Shown here: positions 33,684 through 42,602 of the stretch, piece by piece | Numbering within the stretch: position 1 is the stretch's first letter | How the letters are laid out: every line of letters begins with the position of its first letter | Source: an uncultured Mucilaginibacter sp. | GTDB lineage: Bacteria; Bacteroidota; Bacteroidia; Sphingobacteriales; Sphingobacteriaceae | Assembly (NCBI RefSeq): GCF_903893715.1 | Contig: NZ_CAITNG010000024.1 | Span: 1 to 64,000 of the forward strand | DNA: 64,000 bases | Reading direction: 5' to 3' | Notes under the pieces: model-generated | Told to the model about the DNA's origin: nothing | The model's input: the letters and a program-made list of their open reading frames with translations, nothing else | The model's database searches: none | Made by a program: the position numbers and the translations under genes

Positions 33684-34426
33684 TGGCTACTCTGGTAATT
33701 GATATTGGCAACTCATACATCAAAACAGCAGTTTTTAACGTTGATGAATTGGTTTGGGTGCAAAGTTCGGTTACTATTGATGAAAAACTGATAGAACAAA
33801 TTGCAAAGCAATATAAACCGGAGAAAGCGATTTTTTCGACAGTAAAAACAAATAACGAAAGCTGGGAAACAAGCATCAGTAAACACATCCCGCTCGTAAA
33901 GTTCGATAGCAGCATGGCAACATCCATCAAAAATCATTACCGCACACCACAAACTTTAGGGCTCGACAGGCTGGCGGCTGTGATTGGTGCGCATGCCATG
34001 TACCCTGATCAGGCAAATTTAGTTATCGATGCAGGTACCTGTATCACTTACGACGCTGTTGACCAGGGCGCAAATTATTATGGCGGCAGCATTTCGCCGG
34101 GTTTAAACATGCGCTACCAGGCGTTGAACTATTATACAGCGAGTTTGCCATTGGTAAACCCAAATGCCGGTTTTAACGAAGACAAAGGATACGATACTAC
34201 AACTGCCATCCGTTCGGGCGTACAAAACGGTATCAGATTCGAGGTTTTGGGTTTTATACAGGATAGCTTTTCAATAAATACCGATACAAACATTATACTA
34301 ACCGGGGGAGACTCGATTTTTTTTGATACTCTATTGAAAAATAGCATCTTTGCCCCTCATATAAAAAACGAACCTCATTTGGTTCTTAAAGGATTAAACG
34401 CAGTTACACTTCACCATAATGATTAA
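33683..34426 (+). CDS. coaX: Type III pantothenate kinase
   Basis: A 247-aa ASKHA-fold kinase that phosphorylates pantothenate, the first committed step to coenzyme A. VIDIGNSYIKTAVFN (about 4-18) is the phosphate-1 loop, TLGLDRLAAVIGA (about 92-104) the substrate region, VIDAGTCITYDAV (about 114-126) the phosphate-2 loop with catalytic Asp, and GGSISPGLNMRYQAL (about 134-148) the dimer/adenosine motif. It is translationally coupled to purQ by a 1-bp overlap and overlaps the next gene by 8 bp. Confidence 0.95.
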   Translation: MATLVIDIGNSYIKTAVFNVDELVWVQSSVTIDEKLIEQIAKQYKPEKAIFSTVKTNNESWETSISKHIPLVKFDSSMATSIKNHYRTPQTLGLDRLAAVIGAHAMYPDQANLVIDAGTCITYDAVDQGANYYGGSISPGLNMRYQALNYYTASLPLVNPNAGFNEDKGYDTTTAIRSGVQNGIRFEVLGFIQDSFSINTDTNIILTGGDSIFFDTLLKNSIFAPHIKNEPHLVLKGLNAVTLHHND

Positions 34427-35747
34427 TTACATCAGGGTATTTATTATATTTTTATTGTCCGCTACAGCTTTTAGTGCTTTTGCGCAAAACTCGGCTACTA
34501 CCAGTTCGCCCTATTCTCAATACGGTTTGGGGCTGTACGATGAGCCCCTTTTGCCTTTGGCACGCGGTATGGGCGGTATCGGCACAGGCTTGAGCAAAAC
34601 ACCCGATGGTTTAAGTTTTATCAATATCATTAACCCTGCATCTTACAGCAGTATAACATTAACCACGATCGATATCGGTGCCTTCGCCAATATCGTGAGC
34701 TTGAGCCGCACAGGGTTTACCTCGCAAACCAGCAGCAACTTCAGATTAAGCCATGTAGCTTTTGGTATACCGGTTTCCAGGCATTCTGCCGTTACTTTTG
34801 GCATATTGCCTTACGCCGATCTGGGCTATAACTATAAACAAACCAACACAGTGGCTTTAAACCATTCGCCTATTGGTGTTGATACCAGTGCCACTCAAGA
34901 AAGCGTGTACTCGGGTGATGGCGGCTTGTCGAAAGCTTATGCCGGATATGGCTTTAGCGTTGGTAATTTTAGTTTTGGCGGTAACGTTGCTTACATTTTT
35001 GGTAAAGAAAACCAAAACAGGCAAGTGCAATACCCCGACCTCCCGAGCGCATTAAACACCAATGTGCAAAACAGCATAAGCGTTGGCGGCGTAAATTACG
35101 ATTATGGTGTACAATACAACCTTAAATTAAGCGAAACCAGCAGGTTTACCTTTGGTTACTCGGGCTCAGCCGGTTCAAAAATCAACTCGGCCAACAGCTT
35201 TATCGTTAGCCACTATACCCTGAATGCCGATGGTACCCAAAACCTGGTAACCGATAGCACCACCTATACCAATACACAAGGTACGTTAACTTTACCGCAA
35301 ATACATCGTTTTGGTATTACTTACGAAAAGGATTTGAAATACCTGATTGGGGCCGATTTTAAAATAGGTCAATGGTCAAACTTAAACATCAATGGTGTTA
35401 ACGCCGGTTTGCAAAACAATCAAAGTTTTGCCATTGGCGGGCAGATAACCCCTAACATCAACTCCCTTTCAAGCTACTGGGCGGTGGTTGATTATCGCCT
35501 TGGTTTTAATTACGACAATACCTATATCAACGTAAACAACACCAACATTAAGCAATATGCCTTAACATTTGGCTTGGGCTTGCCTATACCCAACACCTCG
35601 CGCACCAACTATTACAAGGTCAATTTTTCGGCCGAGCTTGGTCGCCGGGGCTCTCTTAACAACAGTTTGGTACAAGAAAATTATATCAACCTGCACTTAG
35701 GGTTTACCATCAACGAAAAATGGTTCCAGAAATATAAGTTCGATTAA
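34419..35747 (+). CDS. Outer-membrane beta-barrel protein of unknown function
   Basis: A 442-aa exported protein: a signal peptide to about residue 23 (AFSAFA-QN), then alternating-strand sequence with many Gly/Asn/Ser/Tyr turns. The early SSPYSQYGLGLYDEPLLP, LARGMGGIGTG and INIINPASYSS motifs are shared by FadL/OmpP1-like Bacteroidetes porins. The C-terminal strand ends near WFQKYKFD. Its start lies within the last 8 bp of coaX. It precedes lptC and ppiD, so it belongs to an outer-membrane biogenesis neighbourhood, but its own cargo or role is not evident. Confidence 0.8.
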   Translation: MINYIRVFIIFLLSATAFSAFAQNSATTSSPYSQYGLGLYDEPLLPLARGMGGIGTGLSKTPDGLSFINIINPASYSSITLTTIDIGAFANIVSLSRTGFTSQTSSNFRLSHVAFGIPVSRHSAVTFGILPYADLGYNYKQTNTVALNHSPIGVDTSATQESVYSGDGGLSKAYAGYGFSVGNFSFGGNVAYIFGKENQNRQVQYPDLPSALNTNVQNSISVGGVNYDYGVQYNLKLSETSRFTFGYSGSAGSKINSANSFIVSHYTLNADGTQNLVTDSTTYTNTQGTLTLPQIHRFGITYEKDLKYLIGADFKIGQWSNLNINGVNAGLQNNQSFAIGGQITPNINSLSSYWAVVDYRLGFNYDNTYINVNNTNIKQYALTFGLGLPIPNTSRTNYYKVNFSAELGRRGSLNNSLVQENYINLHLGFTINEKWFQKYKFD

Positions 35748-35756
35748 GTCTTTCAT

Positions 35757-36332
35757 ATGCAGCTGCAGGCAAAATGGTTTACCGCTTTCTTTTTGCCGGC
35801 AATGCTCCTGGCGTTGCTATTGCAGGGCTGCGAAAACGATTTAAATAAAGTACAAAGGCTATCGGCACAGGAAGCCAACAACAAAGTCGATAGCTCAAAG
35901 GTTGTCGAGATTATCTTTAGCGATTCGGCCAGAGTGAAGGCCAGGGTATTAACACCGCTGCTGCTCAAGTACAACATTACGGTGCCTTTTTACCTGATGC
36001 CCAAAGGCGTCAAAATATATTTTTATGATAAAAATCTGGTGAATACCAGTACCGTGGTGGCTGATTCGGCTATCACCAAAAACAATGACAAAATAATTGA
36101 ACTGCACCGCAATGTAGTAGTAAGCAGCAATACGGGCGATGTTTTTAAGTCCGACGAGTTGATATGGGACCAGTTGAAAAAACAATTATACTCAAACCAA
36201 CCCTGGACCATGACCAAAACCGATGGCACCGTGCTGAACGGCATACACTTTACCAGCGATGAAAGTTTTAGCCATTACCATGGCGACAATGGCAACGGTG
36301 TGATCGTAACAAAACAAGGTATTGGCAATTGA
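35757..36332 (+). CDS. lptC: LPS export protein LptC, lipoprotein form
   Basis: A 191-aa protein with a lipobox (LLQGC, C25) and a single LptC-type beta-jellyroll: KVVEIIFSDSARVKARVLTP (about 43-62), GVKIYFYDKN and IELHRNVVVSSNTGDVFKSDELIWDQ (about 112-137). It bridges LptB2FG and LptA for lipopolysaccharide transport through the periplasm. The Bacteroidetes form is a lipoprotein, unlike the membrane-anchored E. coli LptC. The surrounding genes (barrel protein, ppiD) also serve the outer membrane. Confidence 0.88.
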   Translation: MQLQAKWFTAFFLPAMLLALLLQGCENDLNKVQRLSAQEANNKVDSSKVVEIIFSDSARVKARVLTPLLLKYNITVPFYLMPKGVKIYFYDKNLVNTSTVVADSAITKNNDKIIELHRNVVVSSNTGDVFKSDELIWDQLKKQLYSNQPWTMTKTDGTVLNGIHFTSDESFSHYHGDNGNGVIVTKQGIGN

Positions 36333-36442
36333 TTTTAGGGGCGTTTAAACCCCATTTTCGGCGCATTAAAATTTTGTTATAAATTTTTATCAAAAGTTGT
36401 ATCTTGCGCCTCTTTTTGAGATAAATAAAATATAGATATAGT

Positions 36443-38545
36443 ATGGCAGCAATAGGTTTTTTGCGTGGAAAAGGTGGCAGGATAGTAGCGATCACGATTG
36501 GAGTTTCCCTTTTCGCGTTCATCCTTGGCGAAGCGCTTCATTCAGGAAGTTCTTTTTTCAGGGACAATGGTCAGTATGTAGGCGAGGTTGATGGCGATAA
36601 AATATCAACCGCCGATTTTAACAGCAAAATAGAAGCAAACAATCAAAATTACAAACAACAGTACAGGCAAAGTACCATAAGCCCGCAGGTTGCAAGCATT
36701 ATACAATCAACAACCTGGAACCAGGCTGTAAACCAGATCATCCTTGATAAGGAAATCGACAAACTGGGTCTTGCTGTAGGTGTCGACGAAGCCAAATCAA
36801 TGGTAAGCGGGCCAAATCCAAGTCAGCAAATTGTGCAGGCCTTTACCAATCAGCAAACGGGCCAGTTCGACCGCAACCAGCTGAATACCTTTTTAACAAA
36901 TTTCAATAGCTCAAAAGCCGACGATCCTATAAGGTTGAAATGGAAAGCCTTTCTCGACCAAATGGAAGAAGGTAAAAAAAGCGAAAAATACCTTTCGCTC
37001 ATCAACAACGGCTTGTATGTTAACAGCCTTGATGCCAAGGACGATTATAACGCAAAAAACAAATTGGCGAGCTTTAAATATGTAAGCCTTGATTACGCCT
37101 CGATACCCGATAATAAGGTTACAATTAGCGATGATGATTACAAAAACTATTATGACGAGCATAAAAACGAATACAAAAACAAAGAAGAGTTACGAAGCTT
37201 TGATTATGTAGTGTTCGATGCCTCGCCAAGCAAAGAAGACTCTGCTGCGGTTAAAGACCAGCTGACAAAACTGCTTCCGGATTTTAAGGCATCAACAAAC
37301 GATTCGCTTTTTGTGGCCGTTAACGCCGATACAAAAATGCCTGTAGCATTTGCCAAAAAAGGCCAGCTTGAGCCAAAACTCGATACAGTAATGTTCAATG
37401 CGGCACCAGGCTTTATTTACGGGCCTTACTTTTCGAACGGCTCTTACAAAATTGCCAAACTGGTAGATTCGCGTGTTAGCCCCGATTCGGTTAAAGCTCG
37501 CCACATTTTATTGGTGGGTGGCCCCGGAGCCATGGCTAAAGCCGACTCGATAAAGAAAGTTATCCAAAGTGGCGCAAAAAGCTTTGCCGATATGGCGACT
37601 CAATTCTCCATGGATAAAAGCTCGGCTGTAAAAGGTGGCGATTTGGGCACATTTGGCCGCGGCGCCATGATACCTGTGTTTGAAGACGCAGTGTTTAACG
37701 GCAAAAAAGGCGATATCAAAATCGTACAGTCGCAATACGGCGTGCACTTGATCGAAATCGAAGACCAAAAAGGATCGTCGAAAGTTGTTAAGGTAGCCAT
37801 TGTAGACAAACCATTATTACCAAGCAACAAAACAGAAACAGCGGCGCATTCAAAAGCACAGGCGTTCCTCGCTTCGTTAACGCCGGGCAATTTTGACGCC
37901 GAAGTAAAAAAAGAAGGATTGATTAAAAAAACAGCGACTGACGTTAAAGGCGTTGACGCTACCTTACCGGGATTAGATAATACCCGCGACCTTACCCGCT
38001 GGGCATTTAACAAAGCCAGCGTGGGCGATTTTACCGACGAGGTTTACGAGTCGGGCTACTCGGGCATTGTAGCGGTTTTAACCGAAATCAAGCCGGTTGG
38101 CATATTGCCTTTGGAAGTTGTTAAAAAGCAGATACAACCGGCCGTTTTAAATATTGTTAAGGCAAAACAACTCACCGATAAAATGAACGGTGCTCTTAAC
38201 GGAGCAGGTTCTATCGACGCGGTTGCACAAAAATTGGGGGCCAAAGTAATGTCGGCTCAAAACATTGTGTTTGCAAACCCAATCATCCCGGGTTCATCGC
38301 AAGAGAATAAAGTGATTGGTGCTATATTCGGCTCACAGCCCAATAAATTGTCGAAACCAATAGCAGGCGAAAAAGGTGTTTATGTATTTGTGGTAGATAG
38401 CTTTATCAACCCCGCTCCATTAAACAATGCATTGCGTCAGCGCGAGCAAATAGGCCAGGCATTGCTGCAACGCAGTGAAAGCGGCGTGCTCGAAGCGCTG
38501 AAAGATAAGGCTAATGTAAAAGATTACAGGGCCAAGGTGCTTTAA
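36443..38545 (+). CDS. ppiD: Peptidyl-prolyl isomerase, PpiD/SurA type
   Basis: A 700-aa periplasmic chaperone anchored by an N-terminal helix (ITIGVSLFAFILGEAL, about 16-31). A SurA_N-like helical domain (about 45-240, including VGEVDGDKISTADFNSKIE) is followed by one parvulin domain (about 350-440: VKARHILLVGG, then GGDLGTFGRG and the closing QYGVHLIEIED) and a long C-terminal chaperone part. It assists folding of outer-membrane and secreted proteins, which suits the lptC neighbourhood. The length is slightly larger than E. coli PpiD (623 aa). A terminator follows at 38568. Confidence 0.9.
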   Translation: MAAIGFLRGKGGRIVAITIGVSLFAFILGEALHSGSSFFRDNGQYVGEVDGDKISTADFNSKIEANNQNYKQQYRQSTISPQVASIIQSTTWNQAVNQIILDKEIDKLGLAVGVDEAKSMVSGPNPSQQIVQAFTNQQTGQFDRNQLNTFLTNFNSSKADDPIRLKWKAFLDQMEEGKKSEKYLSLINNGLYVNSLDAKDDYNAKNKLASFKYVSLDYASIPDNKVTISDDDYKNYYDEHKNEYKNKEELRSFDYVVFDASPSKEDSAAVKDQLTKLLPDFKASTNDSLFVAVNADTKMPVAFAKKGQLEPKLDTVMFNAAPGFIYGPYFSNGSYKIAKLVDSRVSPDSVKARHILLVGGPGAMAKADSIKKVIQSGAKSFADMATQFSMDKSSAVKGGDLGTFGRGAMIPVFEDAVFNGKKGDIKIVQSQYGVHLIEIEDQKGSSKVVKVAIVDKPLLPSNKTETAAHSKAQAFLASLTPGNFDAEVKKEGLIKKTATDVKGVDATLPGLDNTRDLTRWAFNKASVGDFTDEVYESGYSGIVAVLTEIKPVGILPLEVVKKQIQPAVLNIVKAKQLTDKMNGALNGAGSIDAVAQKLGAKVMSAQNIVFANPIIPGSSQENKVIGAIFGSQPNKLSKPIAGEKGVYVFVVDSFINPAPLNNALRQREQIGQALLQRSESGVLEALKDKANVKDYRAKVL

Positions 38546-38567
38546 GGAATTTATTAAGTAAATTTAC

Positions 38568-38605
38568 ATCCGGGAAGGGCCAATAAACCTTTTCCGGATT
38601 TTTTT
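38568..38605 (+). terminator. Terminator after ppiD
   Basis: ATCCGG...AAGG pairs with CCTTTTCCGGAT across a 9-nt loop, with one bulge, and is followed by a run of T. Confidence 0.75.
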
Positions 38606-38617
38606 GTTTAAAGAGTA

Positions 38618-39133
38618 ATGGATATCCAGGAAGAAATAGTTAATAAAGTTGCGCTCAGCGGTTTGGTAAGCCTCGATCCGGCAAGCTTTTATCCGCCCGG
38701 CGACCGCGTGCTTTATGATATAAAAGACAACCTTTTTCAAGGCTTGATTTTGCGCGAAAAAGATTTCAGAGAATTTGTTAAAGAACACGATTGGACCCAA
38801 TACCAAGGCAAAAACGTAGCCTTAACCTGCACTGCCGATGCCATTGTACCAACCTGGGCATATATGCTGCTGGCTAACCGGCTGGCTCCCTATGCGCGCG
38901 ACGTAGTGTTCGGGGATAAAGAAGTATTGGAAACCGTATTGTTCGAAAAAGCGCTTGCCGGGATGGATATTGAACAATACCGCAATCAGCGTATCGTTAT
39001 AAAAGGATGTGGCGATGTGGAAGTCCCCGCTTCTGCGTATGTTGAACTGACAAAAAAACTGACACCGGTGGTAAAAAGCCTGATGTTTGGTGAGCCTTGT
39101 TCAACTGTACCCATTTATAAAAAGAAAGATTAA
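38618..39133 (+). CDS. DUF2480 protein
   Basis: A 171-aa cytosolic protein of the Bacteroidetes-specific DUF2480 family. Typical blocks are LVSLDPASFYPPGDRVLYDIKD (split across about 16-37), LREKDFREFVKEHDW, TADAIVPTWAYMLLANRLAPY and IKGCGDVEVPASAYVELTKKL (split across about 127-147). It has no signal peptide. The function is unknown. It starts 13 bp after the ppiD terminator and is followed closely by DUF3108 and DUF3109 genes, a set often found together in this phylum. Confidence 0.85.
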   Translation: MDIQEEIVNKVALSGLVSLDPASFYPPGDRVLYDIKDNLFQGLILREKDFREFVKEHDWTQYQGKNVALTCTADAIVPTWAYMLLANRLAPYARDVVFGDKEVLETVLFEKALAGMDIEQYRNQRIVIKGCGDVEVPASAYVELTKKLTPVVKSLMFGEPCSTVPIYKKKD

Positions 39134-39164
39134 ATTATTGGTTTGCTTGCTGTAAAAGTGCTGT

Positions 39165-39938
39165 ATGAAAATTATATATCTATCCTTCTTACTGGCACTT
39201 ACAAGTCTTAGCGTATCTGCGCAGGAACTTGCAAAAGAACTGCAAGCCCCCTTTCAACCAGGCGAACACCTGCATTATAAATTAAACTATGGCCTGTTTA
39301 CCGCCGCCGAGGCTGATTTGCGCCTGGAAGAAAGCCCTGTAAAGTACGATGGCAAACCCGCATACCACATCATAGCCGATGGCAAAACCAATGGCACCTT
39401 CGATTTCTTTTTTAAAGTACGCAACCGCTACGAAAGTTTTATGGACTGTACCACACTGCTGCCATACGAATACAAAGAGAACCGCCGCGAAGGTAAATAC
39501 AGGCATACCGACGACATTACGTTCGATCGTGAAACCAATAAAATAACAGCAACAAAGGGTGTATTTCCTTTTACGGGGATGGTGTTCGATTTCCCTTCAG
39601 CCTATTATTTTGCGCGCTGTTTGGATATGACAAAAATAAAGGTTGGCGATAAACTGGTATTCCATTATTTTTTGGAAGACAAGATCGAATCGCTCACCAT
39701 CACCTTTGAAGGCCGTGAATCGGCCGAGTGCAGTCTGGGCACATTCGAATGCCTTAAATTCAGCCCATCAATTATACCGGGCAATATTTTCAGGAAAGAC
39801 AGTAAGTTTTATCTTTGGATAACCGACGATAAAAACCGCATCCCCGTAAAGGCCCAAGTGGAAGTAATTGTAGGCAGCCTCACTATGGACCTTACGGAAG
39901 CCAAGGGATTAAAATACCCATTAAACAATAAGCAATAA
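39165..39938 (+). CDS. DUF3108 exported protein
   Basis: A 257-aa protein with a signal peptide ([19 protein letters not shown]) and a DUF3108 beta-rich domain: [20 protein letters not shown] (about 31-50), [20 protein letters not shown] (about 69-88) and [19 protein letters not shown]. The mature protein should be periplasmic and resembles lipid-binding or LolA-like folds in outline. The function is unknown. The DUF3109 gene starts 8 bp downstream, so they are probably co-transcribed. Confidence 0.85.
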   Translation: MKIIYLSFLLALTSLSVSAQELAKELQAPFQPGEHLHYKLNYGLFTAAEADLRLEESPVKYDGKPAYHIIADGKTNGTFDFFFKVRNRYESFMDCTTLLPYEYKENRREGKYRHTDDITFDRETNKITATKGVFPFTGMVFDFPSAYYFARCLDMTKIKVGDKLVFHYFLEDKIESLTITFEGRESAECSLGTFECLKFSPSIIPGNIFRKDSKFYLWITDDKNRIPVKAQVEVIVGSLTMDLTEAKGLKYPLNNKQ

Positions 39939-39945
39939 ACAACCG

Positions 39946-40518
39946 ATGATTGAAGTTCAGCAAACGCTGGTGCACGAAGATGTGGTAAAAGAGAATTTTG
40001 TTTGCAACTTAAACAAATGTAAAGGCGCCTGCTGCCTCGAAGGCGATTCGGGCGCGCCACTCGAGGCCGCAGAACTGGATATTTTGAACGAAATATACCC
40101 CAAAGTAAAGCCGTTTATGACGGCCAAAGGTATAGAAACCATCGAACAGGTTGGCACCTACGTAAAAGATTTTGAAGGCGACTACACTACGCCCTGTGTA
40201 GATGTGAACAAAGAATGTGCCTATGTGATATGGGAAAACGGTATCACCAAATGCGCGATCGAAAAAGCTTATGAACAAGGTGCCATATCATGGCAAAAAC
40301 CCATATCGTGCCACTTATACCCCATCAGGATAACCAAATACCCTGAGTTCGATGTACTGAACTATGACCGCTGGAGCATTTGCAGCCCCGCCTGCAGCTT
40401 CGGCGATGAACTAAAAGTGCGCGTACACGAGTTTTTAAAAACGCCGCTTATCCGCAAATACGGTGCTGATTGGTATGCGGAGTTGGAAGATCAGGTTGCT
40501 AGTCCGCCTGCAGAGTAA
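39946..40518 (+). CDS. DUF3109 cysteine-rich protein
   Basis: A 190-aa protein with a distinctive set of cysteines: [15 protein letters not shown] (about 24-38), [21 protein letters not shown] and SCHLYPIR, then [13 protein letters not shown]. This CxxxC..CC and later Cys arrangement is shared by the DUF3109/YkgJ-like group thought to bind zinc or an iron-sulfur cluster. There is no signal peptide. The role is unknown. It closes the purQ-to-DUF3109 plus-strand run. Confidence 0.85.
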   Translation: MIEVQQTLVHEDVVKENFVCNLNKCKGACCLEGDSGAPLEAAELDILNEIYPKVKPFMTAKGIETIEQVGTYVKDFEGDYTTPCVDVNKECAYVIWENGITKCAIEKAYEQGAISWQKPISCHLYPIRITKYPEFDVLNYDRWSICSPACSFGDELKVRVHEFLKTPLIRKYGADWYAELEDQVASPPAE

Positions 40519-40661
40519 TCCCTTTGCGTACTTGGTTCTAAGCTATCGATTGAAAAAATCAATCCTATATCCGTTTGCGCAAACCCAACTATTTTTTCCA
40601 CCCATCGTACAACTACAAATTATTTATTGATAATATTGTATTGCACTAAACCAAATACGTT

Positions 40662-41534
40662 TTGAAAGGAATTATACTCGCCGGCGGTTCGGGCACCAGG
40701 TTGCATCCGCTCACCTTAGCTGTAAGTAAACAGTTGATGCCCGTTTACGATAAACCCATGATCTATTACCCGCTTTCGGTGTTGATGCTGGCGGGCATAA
40801 AGGAGGTTTTGATCATCTCTACCCCGCACGATTTGCCCAACTTTAAAAAACTGTTGGGCGATGGCGCTGATTTGGGCTGTAATTTTCAATATGCTGAACA
40901 ACCATTGCCAAATGGCTTGGCTCAGGCCTTTGTTATCGGTGCCGATTTTATCGGCACAGACAAGGTGGCACTGATTTTAGGTGATAATATTTTTCATGGC
41001 GATGGGCTCTCGCACCTGCTGCAACACAGCAACGACCCTGATGGCGGTATGGTATTCGCCTATCAGGTATCCGATCCGGAACGTTATGGCGTAGTTGAGT
41101 TTGATAGTGATAACCATGCCATATCCATCGAAGAAAAACCAACTGAGCCAAAGTCTGATTATGCCGTACCCGGACTTTATTTTTACGATAACTCGGTGGT
41201 CGAGATTGCCAAGAACATCAAACCATCGCCACGAGGCGAATACGAAATAACCGACGTAAACAAAGAATACCTGCGCCGTGGCAAACTGAAAGTAGGTATA
41301 CTAAGCCGTGGAACGGCGTGGTTGGATACAGGCACTTTCACATCCTTAATGCAGGCCGGCCAGTTTGTGCAGGTGATTGAAGAACGCCAGGGCCTTAAAA
41401 TCGGCTGTATCGAAGAGATAGCTTACCGCATGGGCTTTATCGACGCAGCGCAATTGGAGGCCGTTGCCGCGCCGTTGGTTAAAAGCGGTTATGGGCAGTA
41501 TTTGTTGAAACTGCTTAAAAAAGGTAAAAAATAA
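40662..41534 (+). CDS. rmlA: Glucose-1-phosphate thymidylyltransferase
   Basis: A 290-aa RmlA/RfbA enzyme that makes dTDP-glucose from dTTP and glucose-1-phosphate, the first step to dTDP-rhamnose. The signatures are [15 protein letters not shown] (nucleotide loop, 2-16), [19 protein letters not shown] (about 22-40), [11 protein letters not shown] (about 107-117) and [17 protein letters not shown]. The start codon must be TTG: the next ATG falls at residue 27, after the GGSGTR loop. rmlB, C and D are not adjacent. A GTTTGCGCAAAC palindrome lies upstream at 40573-40584. The gmd remnant begins 8 bp after its stop. Confidence 0.93.
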   Translation: MKGIILAGGSGTRLHPLTLAVSKQLMPVYDKPMIYYPLSVLMLAGIKEVLIISTPHDLPNFKKLLGDGADLGCNFQYAEQPLPNGLAQAFVIGADFIGTDKVALILGDNIFHGDGLSHLLQHSNDPDGGMVFAYQVSDPERYGVVEFDSDNHAISIEEKPTEPKSDYAVPGLYFYDNSVVEIAKNIKPSPRGEYEITDVNKEYLRRGKLKVGILSRGTAWLDTGTFTSLMQAGQFVQVIEERQGLKIGCIEEIAYRMGFIDAAQLEAVAAPLVKSGYGQYLLKLLKKGKK

Positions 41535-41542
41535 AAGTGGCC

Positions 41543-41923
41543 ATGCTGCGATACATAACCGCCGCTGTTGCACAAGTAGCTTTGGGTAAGGAAAGTTGTG
41601 TGTACCTACGTAACTTATCTGCCGAATGTGGCGGCCATACCCATCGCGATATCACCCGCATGTGCTTTGCCGAAGTAGGTATCGACATTGAATTTAGTGG
41701 TAAAGACAAATACGAAAAGGCCGTTATTATTGATATTGATGATGACAGGATAGAAGAGCTTGGCCTTGACCCCGATACTTTCAGATTTGGAGAGACGGTG
41801 GTTAGGATCAACGAGGAATTATCCCCGCCAACGGAACCGGAACCAGAAGAAACTGATATTGTCGCATTAATTACGGAGTTAATAGCTTCAAACATATTGC
41901 AGTTGAAAGGGTCTTCGAAATAG
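41543..41923 (+). pseudogene. Remnant of GDP-mannose 4,6-dehydratase (C-terminal part with internal deletions)
   Basis: An open frame of 126 codons (a GTG two codons earlier is also possible). The first part, ITAAVAQVALGKESCVYL then RNLSAECGGH, mirrors the GMD segment that reads like ITRAVARIKLG..LYLGNLDAKRDWGH. The frame then jumps over the family's KDYVEAMW region to THRDITRMCFAEVGIDIEFSGK and EKAVIIDIDDDRIEELGL, as in the GMD C-terminal domain, and ends ITELIASNILQLK like the family tail. The NAD-binding half is missing. It looks like a decayed gmd that has kept its reading frame, or a reduced protein with a new role. It follows rmlA directly. Confidence 0.6.
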
Positions 41924-41957
41924 ACAATGACTTAATGACTAATGACCTAATGACTAA
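41924..41957. repeat. Tandem AATGACTT-type repeat words
   Basis: Four near-copies of TAATGACT/AATGACC in a row fill the gap between the gmd remnant stop and the next ATG. Confidence 0.65.
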
Positions 41958-41960
41958 ATA

Positions 41961-42536
41961 ATGTCCTCCCACCACATCGTTCGCGAAAAGCAGGAACCTG
42001 CACTGTTGGTATTGGGCCTCGATACCTTTACCGATGAATTGTTGGGCCAATTATTGGAGTGGAGCCCTACTGTATTGGTTACCGCAGCAACTGCCGAAAA
42101 GGTAGATGCCATGGGCATTAAACTCGATATCGTTATCGACCCAAACGCGAATACCGAAGACCTGCAATCGGACATCAAAACCATACCTACCGGCGATGAC
42201 AACCCTACCGAAACCGCTTTAAAATATCTGGTTGCACACAATTATCCCGCCGTTAATATCATCACCGATGAATTCCTACTCAAAGACTATTTGCTTTTTG
42301 TTGATAAAATTAATATCGTGATTTACAATGGCGACCAGAAAATATACCCTATAGCCAGCGGTTTCAGCAAATGGAAGCCTGCAGGCGAACGTATCAGTTT
42401 GATTAACCACCCTGTATCCCTGCATATCAGCGGCCTGCAAAACATAGCGGCGGAACAATATATGACCACGCATGATGGTTTCTTTACGCCGCAATTCGAT
42501 CAGCCATTTATATTTATCAGCGAAACCATTGTGTAA
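41961..42536 (+). CDS. Thiamine-pyrophosphokinase-like protein
   Basis: A 191-aa protein resembling Bacteroidetes proteins annotated as thiamine pyrophosphokinase. The start SSHHIVREKQEPALLVLG and LLGQLLEWSPTVLVT, DIVIDPNAN and GFSKWKPAGERISL blocks follow that family. However, the usual GDxDS substrate/metal motif reads IDPNANTED, and the second aspartate-rich site is NPTETAL, so catalytic residues appear to be lost. It may be an inactive paralogue or have another role. No thiamine genes are nearby. Confidence 0.55.
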   Translation: MSSHHIVREKQEPALLVLGLDTFTDELLGQLLEWSPTVLVTAATAEKVDAMGIKLDIVIDPNANTEDLQSDIKTIPTGDDNPTETALKYLVAHNYPAVNIITDEFLLKDYLLFVDKINIVIYNGDQKIYPIASGFSKWKPAGERISLINHPVSLHISGLQNIAAEQYMTTHDGFFTPQFDQPFIFISETIV

Positions 42537-42602
42537 ACAATGCCTTGCTTTTTTGACATTTGGCCCTATTTTACTAAATTCAGCCCTTATAACATTACCG
42601 AC

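Noticed and set aside
40654-40664. TACGTTTT as a -7 box for rmlA
   Set aside because: It overlaps the TTG start codon itself, so a transcript from it would begin inside the gene.
42540-42602. Longer M61 peptidase starting at 42540
   Set aside because: The 21 extra residues precede a clear signal peptide that begins at the ATG 42603.
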